Origin: an uncultured Bacteroidota bacterium
GTDB taxonomy: Bacteria > Bacteroidota > Bacteroidia > Chitinophagales > Chitinophagaceae
Length of the DNA stretch: 55,126 nt
Direction of reading: 5' to 3'
Assembly: GCA_903854725.1 (NCBI GenBank)
Contig: CAINWZ010000010.1
Coordinates: forward strand, 1 to 55,126
Position numbers and translations under genes: made by a program. Numbering within the stretch: position 1 is the first letter of the stretch; the number at the start of each line of letters is the position of its first letter. Under the pieces are notes generated by a model. The model was not told the origin of the DNA. It searched no databases and saw only the letters and a list, made by a program, of their open reading frames with translations. Positions 16,172 to 25,287 of the stretch are shown here, piece after piece.

Positions 16172-17065
16172 ATGTCTAAACAATACATTCAAATAGCCTT
16201 TCATTTTACTTCCCAAGACCAATTTGACATCCTTGTTGCGCAATTAGCGGACCTAGGATTCGACGGTTTTAATGAGGAGGAGGCGAGCCAAGGCATTAAT
16301 GATGGAGTGGAAATGTCTAATGGACTAGGTGCAGGGGCTGGTTTTTGTAAAACTTATATTTTATTGACAGATTTTGAGGGGCAGGAGATAGAAAAAGAAT
16401 TAGAAATAATATTTAATCAACATCATTTAACTTATTCTAAATCAGTTATTAAAGAAGAAAATTGGAATGCAGTATGGGAATCTAATTTTGAGCCAGTAAG
16501 GGTAGCTAATTTTGTAGGAATACGTGCCCATTTTCATCCTTCTTTTGAGCCAGCAGTCCAATATGAGATCAAAATAACACCTAAAATGAGCTTTGGTACT
16601 GGGCATCATGCGACTACTTTCTCCGTGATTGAACTTATGGAAGAAATCAACTTTAAAGAGAAGTCGGTTTATGACTTTGGAACGGGTACAGGTATACTCG
16701 CTATCCTAGCCGAAAAGTTGGGTGCATCATCTGTCTTGGCTGTAGATAACGACGATTGGTGTATCGAAAATGCCATGGAAAACATTCAAAACAATGATTG
16801 TCAATTAATTACCATCAATAAAGTGGAATCAGCCTTCCAAAACAAGCAATTTGAAATTATTTTAGCCAATGTAAATAGACATATCATAGAGGCTAATATG
16901 TCCGAATTAACCCAATTAGCAAGTCCAGTTTCGATTTTGGTATTAAGTGGCTTACTTATTGAAGATCAAGTAGATATGATACAATTGGCTACCGAAAATG
17001 GATGGCATTTTCAAAAAGCAAGGCCCCTCAATGGGTGGGTGAGTTTATTGTTTAACTTTTCTTAA
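16172..17065 (+). CDS. prmA: Ribosomal protein L11 methyltransferase
   Basis: SAM-dependent enzyme that methylates ribosomal protein L11. The SAM-binding motif I is VYDFGTGTGILAILAEKLGA (about 166-185), preceded by the PrmA-typical MSFGTGHHATTF (about 144-155), and motif II is VLAVDNDDWCIENA. The catalytic-side loop reads LANVNRHI where many orthologs have NIL. The N-terminal region (1-110) is the L11-recognition domain. 297 residues is normal. A TATCTTTA about 29 bases before the ATG is one base off the promoter consensus. Confidence 0.92.
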   Translation: MSKQYIQIAFHFTSQDQFDILVAQLADLGFDGFNEEEASQGINDGVEMSNGLGAGAGFCKTYILLTDFEGQEIEKELEIIFNQHHLTYSKSVIKEENWNAVWESNFEPVRVANFVGIRAHFHPSFEPAVQYEIKITPKMSFGTGHHATTFSVIELMEEINFKEKSVYDFGTGTGILAILAEKLGASSVLAVDNDDWCIENAMENIQNNDCQLITINKVESAFQNKQFEIILANVNRHIIEANMSELTQLASPVSILVLSGLLIEDQVDMIQLATENGWHFQKARPLNGWVSLLFNFS

Positions 17066-17112
17066 TCTTGTCTAATATAGCCCTGTTAACAAATCATTAA
17101 TTTTTTTCGTCG

Positions 17113-17120
17113 TATATTTG
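17113..17120 (+). promoter_or_regulatory. Promoter -7 element before plsY
   Basis: Perfect TATATTTG 20 bases before the plsY ATG (17141). No clear TTG at -33. Confidence 0.45.
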
Positions 17121-17140
17121 CCTCCCAAGAAAATCGCACT

Positions 17141-17776
17141 ATGACGGAAATTATTCTAATTATTCTAGCTTATATCATCGGATCTATTCCTACAGCAGTG
17201 TGGGTGAGTAAATCTGTCTTTGGTATAGACATCAGAGATTATGGTAGTGGTAATGCTGGAGCAACTAATACTTTTAGGGTATTAGGTTCAAAATGGGGCA
17301 GCTTCGTTATGTTGGTCGATGTGACCAAAGGCGTTGTAGCTACTTCATTATACATTCTTATCCCTTATTATTTAACTAACGAATTGGCTAGGACCAACTT
17401 CATGATTGCGCTAGGAATGGTGGCAGTCCTGGGGCATATATTTCCCATTTTTGCCAACTTTAGAGGTGGTAAAGGGGTGGCTACTATTTTAGGAATGGCA
17501 TTGGCTATTCAACCAGTGGTTGCTTTGATTTGTTTAGTCGTATTTCTAATTACACTAATATCTACTCGATTTGTATCATTAAGCTCCATGTTAGCTGGAG
17601 TGGCTTTTATGGTACTTATCCTTTTTATTTTCAATGAAAAGGAGACTATGTATCGCCTTTTCGCAATTATAGTTGCTATGATGGTGGTTGTCACACATCA
17701 AAAAAACATCACAAGGCTTTTAAAGGGTACCGAAAATAAGGTGCCTATTTTCAAAAACAGGTATAAGAAACCTTAA
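17141..17776 (+). CDS. plsY: Acyl-phosphate:glycerol-3-phosphate acyltransferase
   Basis: Inner-membrane enzyme that makes 1-acyl-glycerol-3-phosphate from acyl-phosphate, the first step of phospholipid synthesis. The three conserved cytoplasmic loops can be read: loop 1 IGSIPTAVWVSK plus GIDIRDYGSGNAGATNTFRV (about residues 13-45), loop 2 HIFPIFANFRGGKGVAT (about 98-115), and loop 3 THQKNITRLLKGTENKV near the end. About five membrane segments are spread over 211 residues, the usual size. Its partner plsX is not in the window. Confidence 0.94.
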   Translation: MTEIILIILAYIIGSIPTAVWVSKSVFGIDIRDYGSGNAGATNTFRVLGSKWGSFVMLVDVTKGVVATSLYILIPYYLTNELARTNFMIALGMVAVLGHIFPIFANFRGGKGVATILGMALAIQPVVALICLVVFLITLISTRFVSLSSMLAGVAFMVLILFIFNEKETMYRLFAIIVAMMVVVTHQKNITRLLKGTENKVPIFKNRYKKP

Positions 17777-17874
17777 ATAGGGTTTGCCCAGCAAATTCTT
17801 CTAAGATTTCATTGGTATTGTATTTTATAAGAAATTAGAATTTCGTAACTTCGTCGTCCTTAAAATTTAAAGCT

Positions 17875-18543
17875 ATGTCAGGTAATCAGAATATTTTAGA
17901 GAAATTGCAATTGAAGGAAGAGAAAAATTTACTGGTTCAGGGCTTGCCTTCTTCTGTGGAGAAGCAGTTCGCAAAGCTTTCTTATAATAAGAATTTGACC
18001 CCTTTGTTAAAGACTCGAAAAATTGATTTTGCGCTTATTTTTGCTATCAATCAATTACAACTCAACAATATTCTAAAAGAGGTATTCTCTGCTTTACATC
18101 CTGAAAGTAAATTATGGATCGCTTACCCTAAGACTACTTCTAAAATAGTATCGGATTTGAATAGAGATGCTAGTTGGGAGATCTTGTCAAAGAATGAATA
18201 TGAGGCTGTAAGACAAGTAACACTAGACCATGTTTGGACTGCAATGCGTTTTAAGAAATTAGACCAAATACCTAACAGAAACAGAACTTTTGTTGAATTT
18301 AAAGCAGCAGATATTAAAGTAGACGACTTTGAAAAAAGATTAATTGCACTTCCTATAGAATTGGATAAATTATTTGCAGCACATGAAGAGGCTAGAGAAT
18401 TCTTTACATCTTTGTCTATATTGAATCAAAAAGAATATTTAAGTTGGATTCAAGGCGCTAAGAAAGAAGAGACAAAATTAAAGCGTTTAGAAGCTACTTT
18501 GGAAAAATTATTGGCCGGGAAAAATAGCCCGTCTGAGAAGTAG
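17875..18543 (+). CDS. Protein with DUF3052-like N-terminus and YdeI/OmpD-associated C-terminus
   Basis: A 222-residue cytoplasmic protein with two parts. Residues about 1-125 look like the DUF3052 group (starts ILEKLQLKEEKNLLVQGLPSSV), with an alternating helix-strand pattern that resembles a degenerate Rossmann-like fold. Residues about 140-222 carry a bacteriocin-protection/YdeI-type segment: VEFKAADIKVDDF, then FTSLSILNQKEYLSWI and AKKEETKLKRLEATLEKL. YdeI-type domains have been linked to stress and peptide resistance, but biochemical function is unknown. There is no signal peptide. It ends in a long AT-rich hairpin and a bidirectional terminator. Domain names are from memory of the families, so moderate confidence. 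Confidence 0.62.
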   Translation: MSGNQNILEKLQLKEEKNLLVQGLPSSVEKQFAKLSYNKNLTPLLKTRKIDFALIFAINQLQLNNILKEVFSALHPESKLWIAYPKTTSKIVSDLNRDASWEILSKNEYEAVRQVTLDHVWTAMRFKKLDQIPNRNRTFVEFKAADIKVDDFEKRLIALPIELDKLFAAHEEAREFFTSLSILNQKEYLSWIQGAKKEETKLKRLEATLEKLLAGKNSPSEK

Positions 18544-18586
18544 TAATTTATTATTTTTTTATAAAATATAAAAAATAATAAATTTA
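18543..18586. repeat. Long AT-rich inverted repeat, copy 2 of the 20-base element
   Basis: GTAATTTATTATTTTTTTAT on the left pairs with ATAAAAAATAATAAATTTAC on the right (about 18543-18586), with one bulged base on each side. Its core at 18555-18574 is identical over 20 bases to 4178-4197. It starts at the stop codon of the YdeI-like gene, ahead of the GC-rich terminator. Confidence 0.5.
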
Positions 18587-18597
18587 CGCTCTTATGA

Positions 18598-18627
18598 TAA
18601 AAAGGCTCCAATTTTGGAGCCTTTTTA
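18598..18627. terminator. Bidirectional terminator between YdeI-like gene and dnaG
   Basis: Perfect 10-bp stem AAAGGCTCCA (18601-18610) and TGGAGCCTTT (18615-18624), loop ATTT, A-run on the left and T-run on the right, so it can serve both converging genes. Confidence 0.9.
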
Positions 18628-18634
18628 TTGAAAT

Positions 18635-20563
18635 TTATTTTAAGATTACAGTTCCTATACCTTGCGTCAACTCACGCTCTACATCTTTTAAATGCTTATG
18701 TATTTGTAGTAATTGTATTTGTTCTTTTTCAGGGGCTGCTTCAAGGTCTATTTGATTTTGACTAATCATCTTTTTAACCTTTCTTAATTTAAAGTACATT
18801 AAACCAATTTCAATTTCATTGATAATGTCTTTTTCTTCAACACGTTCGGGCTTGCCTAATTTCTCATTCCATCTTTGACTTAATTCGTGGTCCGGCTCAA
18901 ATAAACTAACCACCCATTTTTGAACCCTTTCATCTTCGTGGTATTGTAAGGTTTTGGCATTCGGTAACTTTCCTGCATAAAACCATTTTTTATAAGCTTC
19001 TATCAAATAAACCATGTCCTCATTTTCCAGAGGGAAGGATTCTATTTCGTCGAATATCCATTGTGCTACTAATTTATTTTCCTTAGTAAGCTCATTGCCG
19101 TAGTCAATTATTAATTTTACTAAGTTCTTCTCGTGTGCTAAATCTTTATCAGTAAATAAGTCTGTATCTTCTTGTTGTTCTTGTTGGTTGGGGAAGCTAG
19201 GCATTAAGATGGCCGCTTCGTCATATGACATTTTCTTTTCTTCCTTCACCATTTTATCGCGCTTAAACTTATTGACTAACTGAGTTAATCCTGTTTCGTC
19301 AATACGCAATAGGGAAGAGCATTTCCTAACATATTCTTGAAGCTTGGTAAAATCTTCAGGTTTATTAATTTTGCTAAGTGTTTCAGCAATTTGATTCACT
19401 AAAGCATTCTTTTTATTTAAATCTCCACCTACTTCTTTTAATTGAACCTCTAATTGAAATAATACAAAATCCTTTTTGGCAGATTGCACAAATTCTCTAA
19501 AGGCATCTGGCCCCACTTTGTTTACATAACTATCTGGATCTTCTTTGTCTGGAATCAATACCAATTGCACGTTCAGTCCTTCCTCCAAAGCCATGTCTAG
19601 TCCACGTAAAGCAGCTTTCACACCAGCTGCATCACCATCGTAAATAATAGTGAGGTTTTGGGTGTACTTTTTAATTAGTCTTAACTGATCAATGGTTAAT
19701 GAAGTACCACCACTTGCCACCACATTTTCAATACCAGCTTGGTGCAAGCTTACGACATCGGTATAACCTTCCACCAATAAACATTCATTTAATTTATCAA
19801 TAGCAGTTCTTGCGAAATAGGAACCGTATAATATTTTACTTTTTACATAAATATCATTCTCCGGAGAGTTAATATATTTTGGAGACTTATCGTTTTTAGC
19901 AATTTGTCTGGCGCCAAATCCAATAATTTTTCCAGTGGTATTATGAATCGGGAAAATAATTCTATCTCTGTAATTGTCCTGCCATTCACCATTGCGTTCT
20001 ACTACCAAACCGGTTTTGGCAAAAAGTTCAGGGTTGAATTGATTTTGCAATAAAGCTTTCGCTAAACTATCTCTATCGGAAGGATTGTAGCCAATTTTAA
20101 ATTTCTCAACAATAGGTTTTAAAAAACCTCTATGTTGCATATAACTTTGCGCTATACTTTCGCCTGCTTCTGTTTCCCAGTATTGCTTTGAAAAGAAATC
20201 CATTGCAAAATGATTAATCGCATATAAACTATCGGCTACTTGTTGTGCTAATTTTTGTGCAGGACTTGTCTCTGTTTCTTCAATTTCAATATTATATCTT
20301 GCAGCCAACCATCTCAAAGATTCTACATAACTATACTTTTCATGCTCCATTAAAAAAGTAATAGTGTTTCCGCTTTTGCCACAACCAAAACATTTATAAA
20401 TTTCTTTAGCAGGGGAAACAGTAAAGGAGGGAGATTTTTCGTTATGGAAAGGACAATTGCCAATAAAGTTGGTTCCTCTCTTTTTTAATTTCACAAATTC
20501 ACCCACAACATCAATGATGTCGATGCGATTGGTAATTTGTTGTATCGTTTGAGAGGTTATCAT
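18635..20563 (-). CDS. dnaG: DNA primase
   Basis: Makes RNA primers at the replication fork. The N-terminal zinc ribbon has C37, H40, C58 and C61 (CPFH and CFGCG). The catalytic core with the TOPRIM fold follows: LLVEGYTDVVSLHQAG (about 263-278) and the metal-binding DGDAAGVKA (about 309-317). The C-terminal DnaB-interaction region (about 450-642) is divergent, as usual. 642 residues is full length. It is 36 bases downstream of a STAS-like gene on the same strand and probably shares its transcript. This primase is apart from the common rpsU-dnaG-rpoD arrangement. Confidence 0.95.
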   Translation of the reverse strand: MITSQTIQQITNRIDIIDVVGEFVKLKKRGTNFIGNCPFHNEKSPSFTVSPAKEIYKCFGCGKSGNTITFLMEHEKYSYVESLRWLAARYNIEIEETETSPAQKLAQQVADSLYAINHFAMDFFSKQYWETEAGESIAQSYMQHRGFLKPIVEKFKIGYNPSDRDSLAKALLQNQFNPELFAKTGLVVERNGEWQDNYRDRIIFPIHNTTGKIIGFGARQIAKNDKSPKYINSPENDIYVKSKILYGSYFARTAIDKLNECLLVEGYTDVVSLHQAGIENVVASGGTSLTIDQLRLIKKYTQNLTIIYDGDAAGVKAALRGLDMALEEGLNVQLVLIPDKEDPDSYVNKVGPDAFREFVQSAKKDFVLFQLEVQLKEVGGDLNKKNALVNQIAETLSKINKPEDFTKLQEYVRKCSSLLRIDETGLTQLVNKFKRDKMVKEEKKMSYDEAAILMPSFPNQQEQQEDTDLFTDKDLAHEKNLVKLIIDYGNELTKENKLVAQWIFDEIESFPLENEDMVYLIEAYKKWFYAGKLPNAKTLQYHEDERVQKWVVSLFEPDHELSQRWNEKLGKPERVEEKDIINEIEIGLMYFKLRKVKKMISQNQIDLEAAPEKEQIQLLQIHKHLKDVERELTQGIGTVILK

Positions 20564-20599
20564 GAAGGCGAAAATAACTAAACTTAAGAGAAAATAAGG

Positions 20600-20998
20600 C
20601 TATTCTTGGGTCGAAAACTCCATGTCATCACTATCTAATAATTCTCGCTCAATTTCTTCCATTTGAACGATATCCCAAGCCTCAGATTCAGTAGGGGTAA
20701 TATTCATGATTTCGGCATATTCGGTCAAATCTAGTGTGTCCTGAAGGCTATCTGACAGGCAGCAGATGACAAATGAGGTATTATTCTCATAAAAGGTCCC
20801 CTGATCTTCTGCTAATTGGGCAATAACCGGTAGTTCCCAGCGAGCCACTTGGCCAAGGTTCAAGACCAGGTTTTTAGGGGCTTGGGCGCCAATTTTTGCT
20901 ATAATTTGTGCTAATTCTGGCACGAGATTTGAACTAAGACTATTTTCAAGAAGCGTAACGACGGTAAATTTCTCTTTGAGTTCGGTTTTGTATTGCAT
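20600..20998 (-). CDS. STAS-domain-like protein lacking an obvious phosphoacceptor serine
   Basis: A 132-residue soluble protein whose strand-helix order resembles anti-sigma-factor antagonists: FTVVTLLENSLSSNLVPELAQII, then NLVLNLGQVARWELPVIAQLAEDQ, NTSFVICCLSDSLQDTLDL, and the acidic tail. In SpoIIAA-type proteins the second block reads DLS...DSSG with a serine that is phosphorylated; here it is NLGQVARWELP, so no phosphoacceptor can be seen. The last 25 residues are very acidic (EEIERELLDSDDMEF). It is transcribed ahead of dnaG and divergently from clpC. Possible role in a partner switch or as a structural protein; not known. Confidence 0.6.
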   Translation of the reverse strand: MQYKTELKEKFTVVTLLENSLSSNLVPELAQIIAKIGAQAPKNLVLNLGQVARWELPVIAQLAEDQGTFYENNTSFVICCLSDSLQDTLDLTEYAEIMNITPTESEAWDIVQMEEIERELLDSDDMEFSTQE

Positions 20999-21064
20999 AT
21001 TGGCTTAATAATAAAAGGTTAATAACAAGTAATACTTAACATACTTTAGGTCAAAAATATTCGT

Positions 21065-21072
21065 TATTCTTG
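21065..21072 (+). promoter_or_regulatory. Putative promoter -7 element before clpC
   Basis: TATTCTTG, one base off TAnnTTTG, 20 bases before the clpC ATG (21093). No sound -33 element and no CtsR-like operator seen. Confidence 0.33.
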
Positions 21073-21092
21073 TAACAGCTCGAAATAAATAT

Positions 21093-23681
21093 ATGGATAA
21101 TAATTTTTCAACACAAGTTAAGGAAATCATCTCTTATAGTCGTGAAGAGGCTTTGAGATTAGGTAACGATTTTATAGGGGCGGAGCATTTAATGCTTGGT
21201 CTTATAAGAGACCAGGAAAATACTGCTATAAAGGTACTAAAGCAGTTAAATGTAAATCTAGGGGAACTTAGAAAAGAGATTGAATTAGCGGTAAAAGATA
21301 AGTCTGGAAAAAACGTTGCTAATATTAATAGCTTGCCTTTAACCAAGCAAGCCGAAAAAGTAATAAGAGTAACTGTATTAGAAGCAAAGGCATTAAAAAG
21401 CCCGATGGTAGAAACAGAGCATCTTCTTTTAAGCATCTTAAAAAATAAAGAAAACATAGCGACTCAAATTTTAAATCAATTTGACATTGACTATGATTTA
21501 TTCAGAACTGAATTGGGAATGGTGGGATCTAATCCATCAGAGCCCCTTAATCCTCCTAGTGCAGAATTTCCTGAAGAAGGGGATGATGAATTTGAAGAGG
21601 AGAAAAGAGGTGGGGGCGCTGGGGCTTATGGTGCAGCATCAAAAGCAAAACCGGCAACGCCTAATAAATCAAAGACACCCGTACTAGATAATTTCGGACG
21701 CGATATTACCAAATTAGCCGAAATGGATTCTTTGGATCCTATTGTAGGTCGCGATGCAGAAATTGAAAGAGTAAGTCAAATTTTAAGTAGACGTAAAAAG
21801 AATAACCCCATTTTAATAGGAGAGCCTGGTGTGGGTAAAACTGCCATCGTAGAGGGTTTGGCTTTGCGTATTGTACAAAGAAAAGTAAGTCGTGTATTGT
21901 TTGACAAGCGTGTTATTTCATTAGACTTAGCAGCATTGGTAGCAGGCACTAAATACAGAGGACAGTTTGAAGAGCGTATGAAAGCCATTATGAATGAGCT
22001 TGAAAAAAATAGAGATGTCATTTTATTTATAGATGAAATTCATACCATCGTAGGTGCAGGTGGAGCAAGCGGTTCATTAGACGCATCTAATATATTTAAA
22101 CCAGCATTAGCGCGTGGTGAATTACAATGTATTGGTGCTTCTACATTAGATGAGTACCGTATGCATATTGAAAAAGATGGTGCCTTAGATAGAAGATTCC
22201 AAAAAGTAATTATCGAGCCACCAAGTGTTGCAGATACCATTACTATTTTGAATAATATCAAATCTAAATACGAGGATTACCATAGTGTTGTATACGATCA
22301 AGAAGCTATTGAAGCTTGTGTAAAATTAAGTGACCGTTATATGACAGATCGTTTACTTCCTGATAAAGCGATTGATGTATTAGATGAAGTAGGCGCAAGA
22401 GTGCATTTGAAAAATATAAACGTTCCTTTAGATATTGTTGATTTAGAAAAACAAATAGAAGAAGTCAAGAACGAAAAAAATAGAGTGGTGAAAAGTCAAC
22501 GCTTCGAAGAAGCGGCAAGCTTAAGAGATACAGAAAAGAAATTGGGAGAAGCCTTAGAGAAAGCTAAAACCAATTGGGAAGAAGAAAGCAAGAATAAACG
22601 TTTCCCGATTAATGAAGAAAATATTGCTGAAGTAGTGAGTATGATGACAGGTATACCTGTGAAGAGAATGGTAGAAGCTGAAACGACTAAGTTGAAAAAG
22701 ATGACCGAGGAAATGAAATGTGAGGTTATTGGACAAGACGAAGCATTAGGCAAAGTGGTGAAAGCTATTCAAAGAAATAGAGTAGGTTTAAAAGATCCTA
22801 AAAAACCCATTGGTACTTTTATTTTCTTAGGTCCAACAGGTGTCGGTAAAACAGAGTTGGCTAGAGCGCTTGCAAGAAATTTATTTGACTCAGAAGATTC
22901 TTTAATTAGAATTGATATGAGTGAGTATATGGAAAAGTTTTCGGTAAGTCGATTAATTGGAGCACCTCCAGGCTATGTAGGGTATGAAGAGGGAGGTCAG
23001 TTAACAGAGAAAGTACGCCGTAAGCCTTACTGCGTCATACTTTTAGACGAAATCGAAAAAGCGCATCCAGATATTTATAATATTTTATTACAAGTTTTAG
23101 ATGACGGTATTTTAACAGATGGCTTGGGTCGTAAAGTAGATTTTAAAAATACTTTAATCATCATGACTTCTAATATTGGTGCACGTCAGTTAAAAGAGTT
23201 TGGAGATGGTGTAGGATTTGCAACAGCCACTCGTGTGCTACAAACAGATGAGAATAATAGATCTGTTATTGAAAAAGCATTGAAAAGAACCTTTTCTCCT
23301 GAATTTTTAAATAGAGTTGACGATGTGGTGGTGTTTAATTCATTGACGAAAGAAAATATTTTCTTAATCATTGATATCATCATGAAAAACGTATTAAGTC
23401 GCTTGGTGAATTTAGGATTGAATTTAGTGTTATCAGAAGAGGCCAAAGGATTTATTGCTGATAAGGGATATGATGTTCAATTTGGGGCAAGGCCTTTACA
23501 CAGAGCCATCCAAAAATATATTGAAGATCCTTTAGCAGAAGAAATTTTAAATCACAGCATTAAAGAAGGAGATACTTTAATGGGTGAATTAGATAAGGAA
23601 AACAATAAGCTTACTTTTACTTTGCAAAAAAAGGAAAAAGAGAAAGCGCCTAAAGCACCTAAAGAACAAAAAGAAGAGTAA
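21093..23681 (+). CDS. clpC: ATP-dependent Clp protease ATP-binding subunit ClpC
   Basis: AAA+ unfoldase that feeds proteins to ClpP. Order of domains: Clp N repeat domain (about residues 1-145), a linker of about 60 residues with a glycine-rich patch ([10 protein letters not shown]), first AAA+ module with Walker A GEPGVGKT (about 244-251), a UVR/coiled-coil segment (about 440-480), second AAA+ module with Walker A GPTGVGKT (about 580-587) and [11 protein letters not shown], and a small C-terminal domain with [20 protein letters not shown]. The very end is Lys/Glu-rich. 862 residues is normal. It is ended by a strong terminator. clpP and mcsB are not in the window. Confidence 0.95.
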   Translation: MDNNFSTQVKEIISYSREEALRLGNDFIGAEHLMLGLIRDQENTAIKVLKQLNVNLGELRKEIELAVKDKSGKNVANINSLPLTKQAEKVIRVTVLEAKALKSPMVETEHLLLSILKNKENIATQILNQFDIDYDLFRTELGMVGSNPSEPLNPPSAEFPEEGDDEFEEEKRGGGAGAYGAASKAKPATPNKSKTPVLDNFGRDITKLAEMDSLDPIVGRDAEIERVSQILSRRKKNNPILIGEPGVGKTAIVEGLALRIVQRKVSRVLFDKRVISLDLAALVAGTKYRGQFEERMKAIMNELEKNRDVILFIDEIHTIVGAGGASGSLDASNIFKPALARGELQCIGASTLDEYRMHIEKDGALDRRFQKVIIEPPSVADTITILNNIKSKYEDYHSVVYDQEAIEACVKLSDRYMTDRLLPDKAIDVLDEVGARVHLKNINVPLDIVDLEKQIEEVKNEKNRVVKSQRFEEAASLRDTEKKLGEALEKAKTNWEEESKNKRFPINEENIAEVVSMMTGIPVKRMVEAETTKLKKMTEEMKCEVIGQDEALGKVVKAIQRNRVGLKDPKKPIGTFIFLGPTGVGKTELARALARNLFDSEDSLIRIDMSEYMEKFSVSRLIGAPPGYVGYEEGGQLTEKVRRKPYCVILLDEIEKAHPDIYNILLQVLDDGILTDGLGRKVDFKNTLIIMTSNIGARQLKEFGDGVGFATATRVLQTDENNRSVIEKALKRTFSPEFLNRVDDVVVFNSLTKENIFLIIDIIMKNVLSRLVNLGLNLVLSEEAKGFIADKGYDVQFGARPLHRAIQKYIEDPLAEEILNHSIKEGDTLMGELDKENNKLTFTLQKKEKEKAPKAPKEQKEE

Positions 23682-23696
23682 GTCTTTACAAATACT

Positions 23697-23731
23697 AAAA
23701 AAGGCCCTGAATATTTTGAGGGCCTTTTTTT
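23697..23731. terminator. Bidirectional terminator between clpC and ubiX
   Basis: Perfect 12-bp stem AAAAAAGGCCCT (23697-23708) and AGGGCCTTTTTT (23719-23730) around a 10-base loop, between converging genes. Confidence 0.92.
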
Positions 23732-23753
23732 ATGTGCTAAACAATTCAATAAT

Positions 23754-24317
23754 TTATTTACTATTTCCCCAACGATAACCAGCAGATTGTAGTCCTGCCA
23801 AATCCAATATACGGTGAACCACTGTATAAGCTACTTCTTCAATGGTTTTTGGATTACTATAAAAGCTAGGGGTAGCAGGGCAAATAATGCCTCCTGCTAA
23901 AGTCACTGTTTCCATATTTTTAATATGAATTAAGTTATAGGGCGTTTCACGAGCCACTAAAATTAATTTTCTTCTTTCTTTTAAAATGACATCTGCAGCT
24001 CTGGTTACTAAATCGTCGCTCACCCCGCTAGCAATTCGGCCCAAAGTACCCATACTACAAGGAACAATAATCATACAATTATATTGCGCTGATCCGGAAG
24101 CAAAAGGGGCGTTAAAATCGTTCTTTTGGTAAAAAGTAAATGGGTATTTCTCGTAGTCCTTATTACCTAATTCTGTCTCCCAAACAATCTTCGCATTGTC
24201 ACTCATAACAATACCCACTGCCGCATATTGATTGGGCATTTGGACTAAGCTATCCAATAAGCATTTAGCGTAAATGGCACCACTGGCGCCTGTAATGGCT
24301 ACTACAATTTTATTCAT
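23754..24317 (-). CDS. ubiX: UbiX family flavin prenyltransferase
   Basis: Makes prenylated FMN, the cofactor of UbiD-type decarboxylases. The flavin-binding start is VVAITGASGAIYAKCLL (residues about 4-20); VPCSMGTLGRIASGVSDDLVTRAADVILKERR and LVARETPYNLIHIKNM follow, with PATPSFYSNP near the C-terminus; all are family landmarks. The length of 187 residues is normal. No ubiD gene is in the window, so the target decarboxylase lies elsewhere; in Bacteroidota the usual use is quinone synthesis. A TATTTTTG (24335-24328, - strand) sits just upstream as a possible -7 element. Confidence 0.92.
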   Translation of the reverse strand: MNKIVVAITGASGAIYAKCLLDSLVQMPNQYAAVGIVMSDNAKIVWETELGNKDYEKYPFTFYQKNDFNAPFASGSAQYNCMIIVPCSMGTLGRIASGVSDDLVTRAADVILKERRKLILVARETPYNLIHIKNMETVTLAGGIICPATPSFYSNPKTIEEVAYTVVHRILDLAGLQSAGYRWGNSK

Positions 24318-24384
24318 ATACTATTAACAAAAATAGGCACTAATTGTTGAATTTTTAGTAGGGTGTTTAATTAGGGCCTAAATC

Positions 24385-24416
24385 TTGCATAAGATGGAAT
24401 TTTATAATTAATTTAC
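24385..24416 (+). promoter_or_regulatory. Possible promoter of the hexuronate cluster
   Basis: TTG at 24385-24387, a 21-base spacer and TAATTTAC at 24409-24416, two bases off TAnnTTTG. The predicted transcription start lies just before the palindrome at 24429, which fits repressor control. Weak by sequence alone. Confidence 0.3.
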
Positions 24417-24428
24417 AGCAACAAAAAA

Positions 24429-24438
24429 GGTTTAAACC
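24429..24438. promoter_or_regulatory. Candidate operator palindrome before the hexuronate cluster
   Basis: GGTTTAAACC is a perfect 10-base palindrome 22 bases before the first ATG of the cluster and just downstream of the putative promoter. Hexuronate genes are usually repressed by a LacI- or GntR-family protein; no regulator gene is in the window. Confidence 0.38.
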
Positions 24439-24459
24439 AATCAATTAGAAACATCAGCT

Positions 24460-25287
24460 ATGCGTAGTCAAGATCAAGATTTATTTACATTGAGAAACAA
24501 AGTGATTGTTGTTACAGGTGCCACTGGGGTATTAGGAGGAAGTTTTGTGGAAGCTATTTCAAAACAAGGGGCAACAGTGGTATTAATTGGACAAAATGAA
24601 GCAGTTGGCCAAGAACGCGCTGCTCAAATAATAAAGGAAGGTGGAGCAGCCATTTTTTTAAAAGCTAACGTACTAGTGGAAGCAGAATTAGAAGCTGCAA
24701 AAGATAAGGCAGTAGAAACCTATGGGACTATTCATGGTTTAGTAAATGGTGCAGGAGGTAATTTACCAGAAGGGGTATTATCGCCAAATGAAGATGTTTT
24801 TACAATGAATATGGAAGGGATGAAAAAAACAATGGAGTTAAATGTATGGGGTACCTTATTGCCGGTACAAGTTTTTGGTCCAGCTATTGCTAAATCAGGT
24901 GCAGGTAGTATTGTAAATATTTCTTCAGTAAATGCTAAAAGAACGGTAACAAGAGGATTGGGTTATAGTATGGGAAAAGCGGCTATAGATTTATATACAA
25001 AGTGGTTTGCTGTGGAAATGGCTAATCGATATGGAGATGCAGTAAGAATAAATTCCATCATGCCTGGTTTTTTTCTTACCCAACAAAATAAAAATTTATT
25101 AACGAAGGAAGATGGAAGCTTAACGGATAGAGGAAATTTAATTATTAAAAACACTCCTTTTAAAAGATTTGGAAGCCCTGAGGAATTAGTAGGCGCATTA
25201 ATATGGCTACTAAGCGATGCCTCTAAGTTTGTAACAGGCATGGATATTGGAGTGGATGGGGGCTTTACTATTAATACAGGCGTCTAA
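24460..25287 (+). CDS. SDR-family fructuronate reductase (D-mannonate oxidoreductase)
   Basis: Reduces D-fructuronate to D-mannonate with NAD(P)H. Short-chain dehydrogenase features: the cofactor motif [12 protein letters not shown] (TGxxxGxG, about 19-30), [10 protein letters not shown] (NAG motif variant), the catalytic serine in [10 protein letters not shown] (about 154) and Y169xxxK173 in YSMGKAA. The fructuronate assignment comes from context: it is first in a run ending one base into mannonate dehydratase, with glucuronate isomerase, KDG kinase and KDPG aldolase after it, and no long-chain UxuB is present to do this step. SDR-type fructuronate reductases exist in several Bacteroidota. 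275 residues. Confidence 0.85.
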   Translation: MRSQDQDLFTLRNKVIVVTGATGVLGGSFVEAISKQGATVVLIGQNEAVGQERAAQIIKEGGAAIFLKANVLVEAELEAAKDKAVETYGTIHGLVNGAGGNLPEGVLSPNEDVFTMNMEGMKKTMELNVWGTLLPVQVFGPAIAKSGAGSIVNISSVNAKRTVTRGLGYSMGKAAIDLYTKWFAVEMANRYGDAVRINSIMPGFFLTQQNKNLLTKEDGSLTDRGNLIIKNTPFKRFGSPEELVGALIWLLSDASKFVTGMDIGVDGGFTINTGV

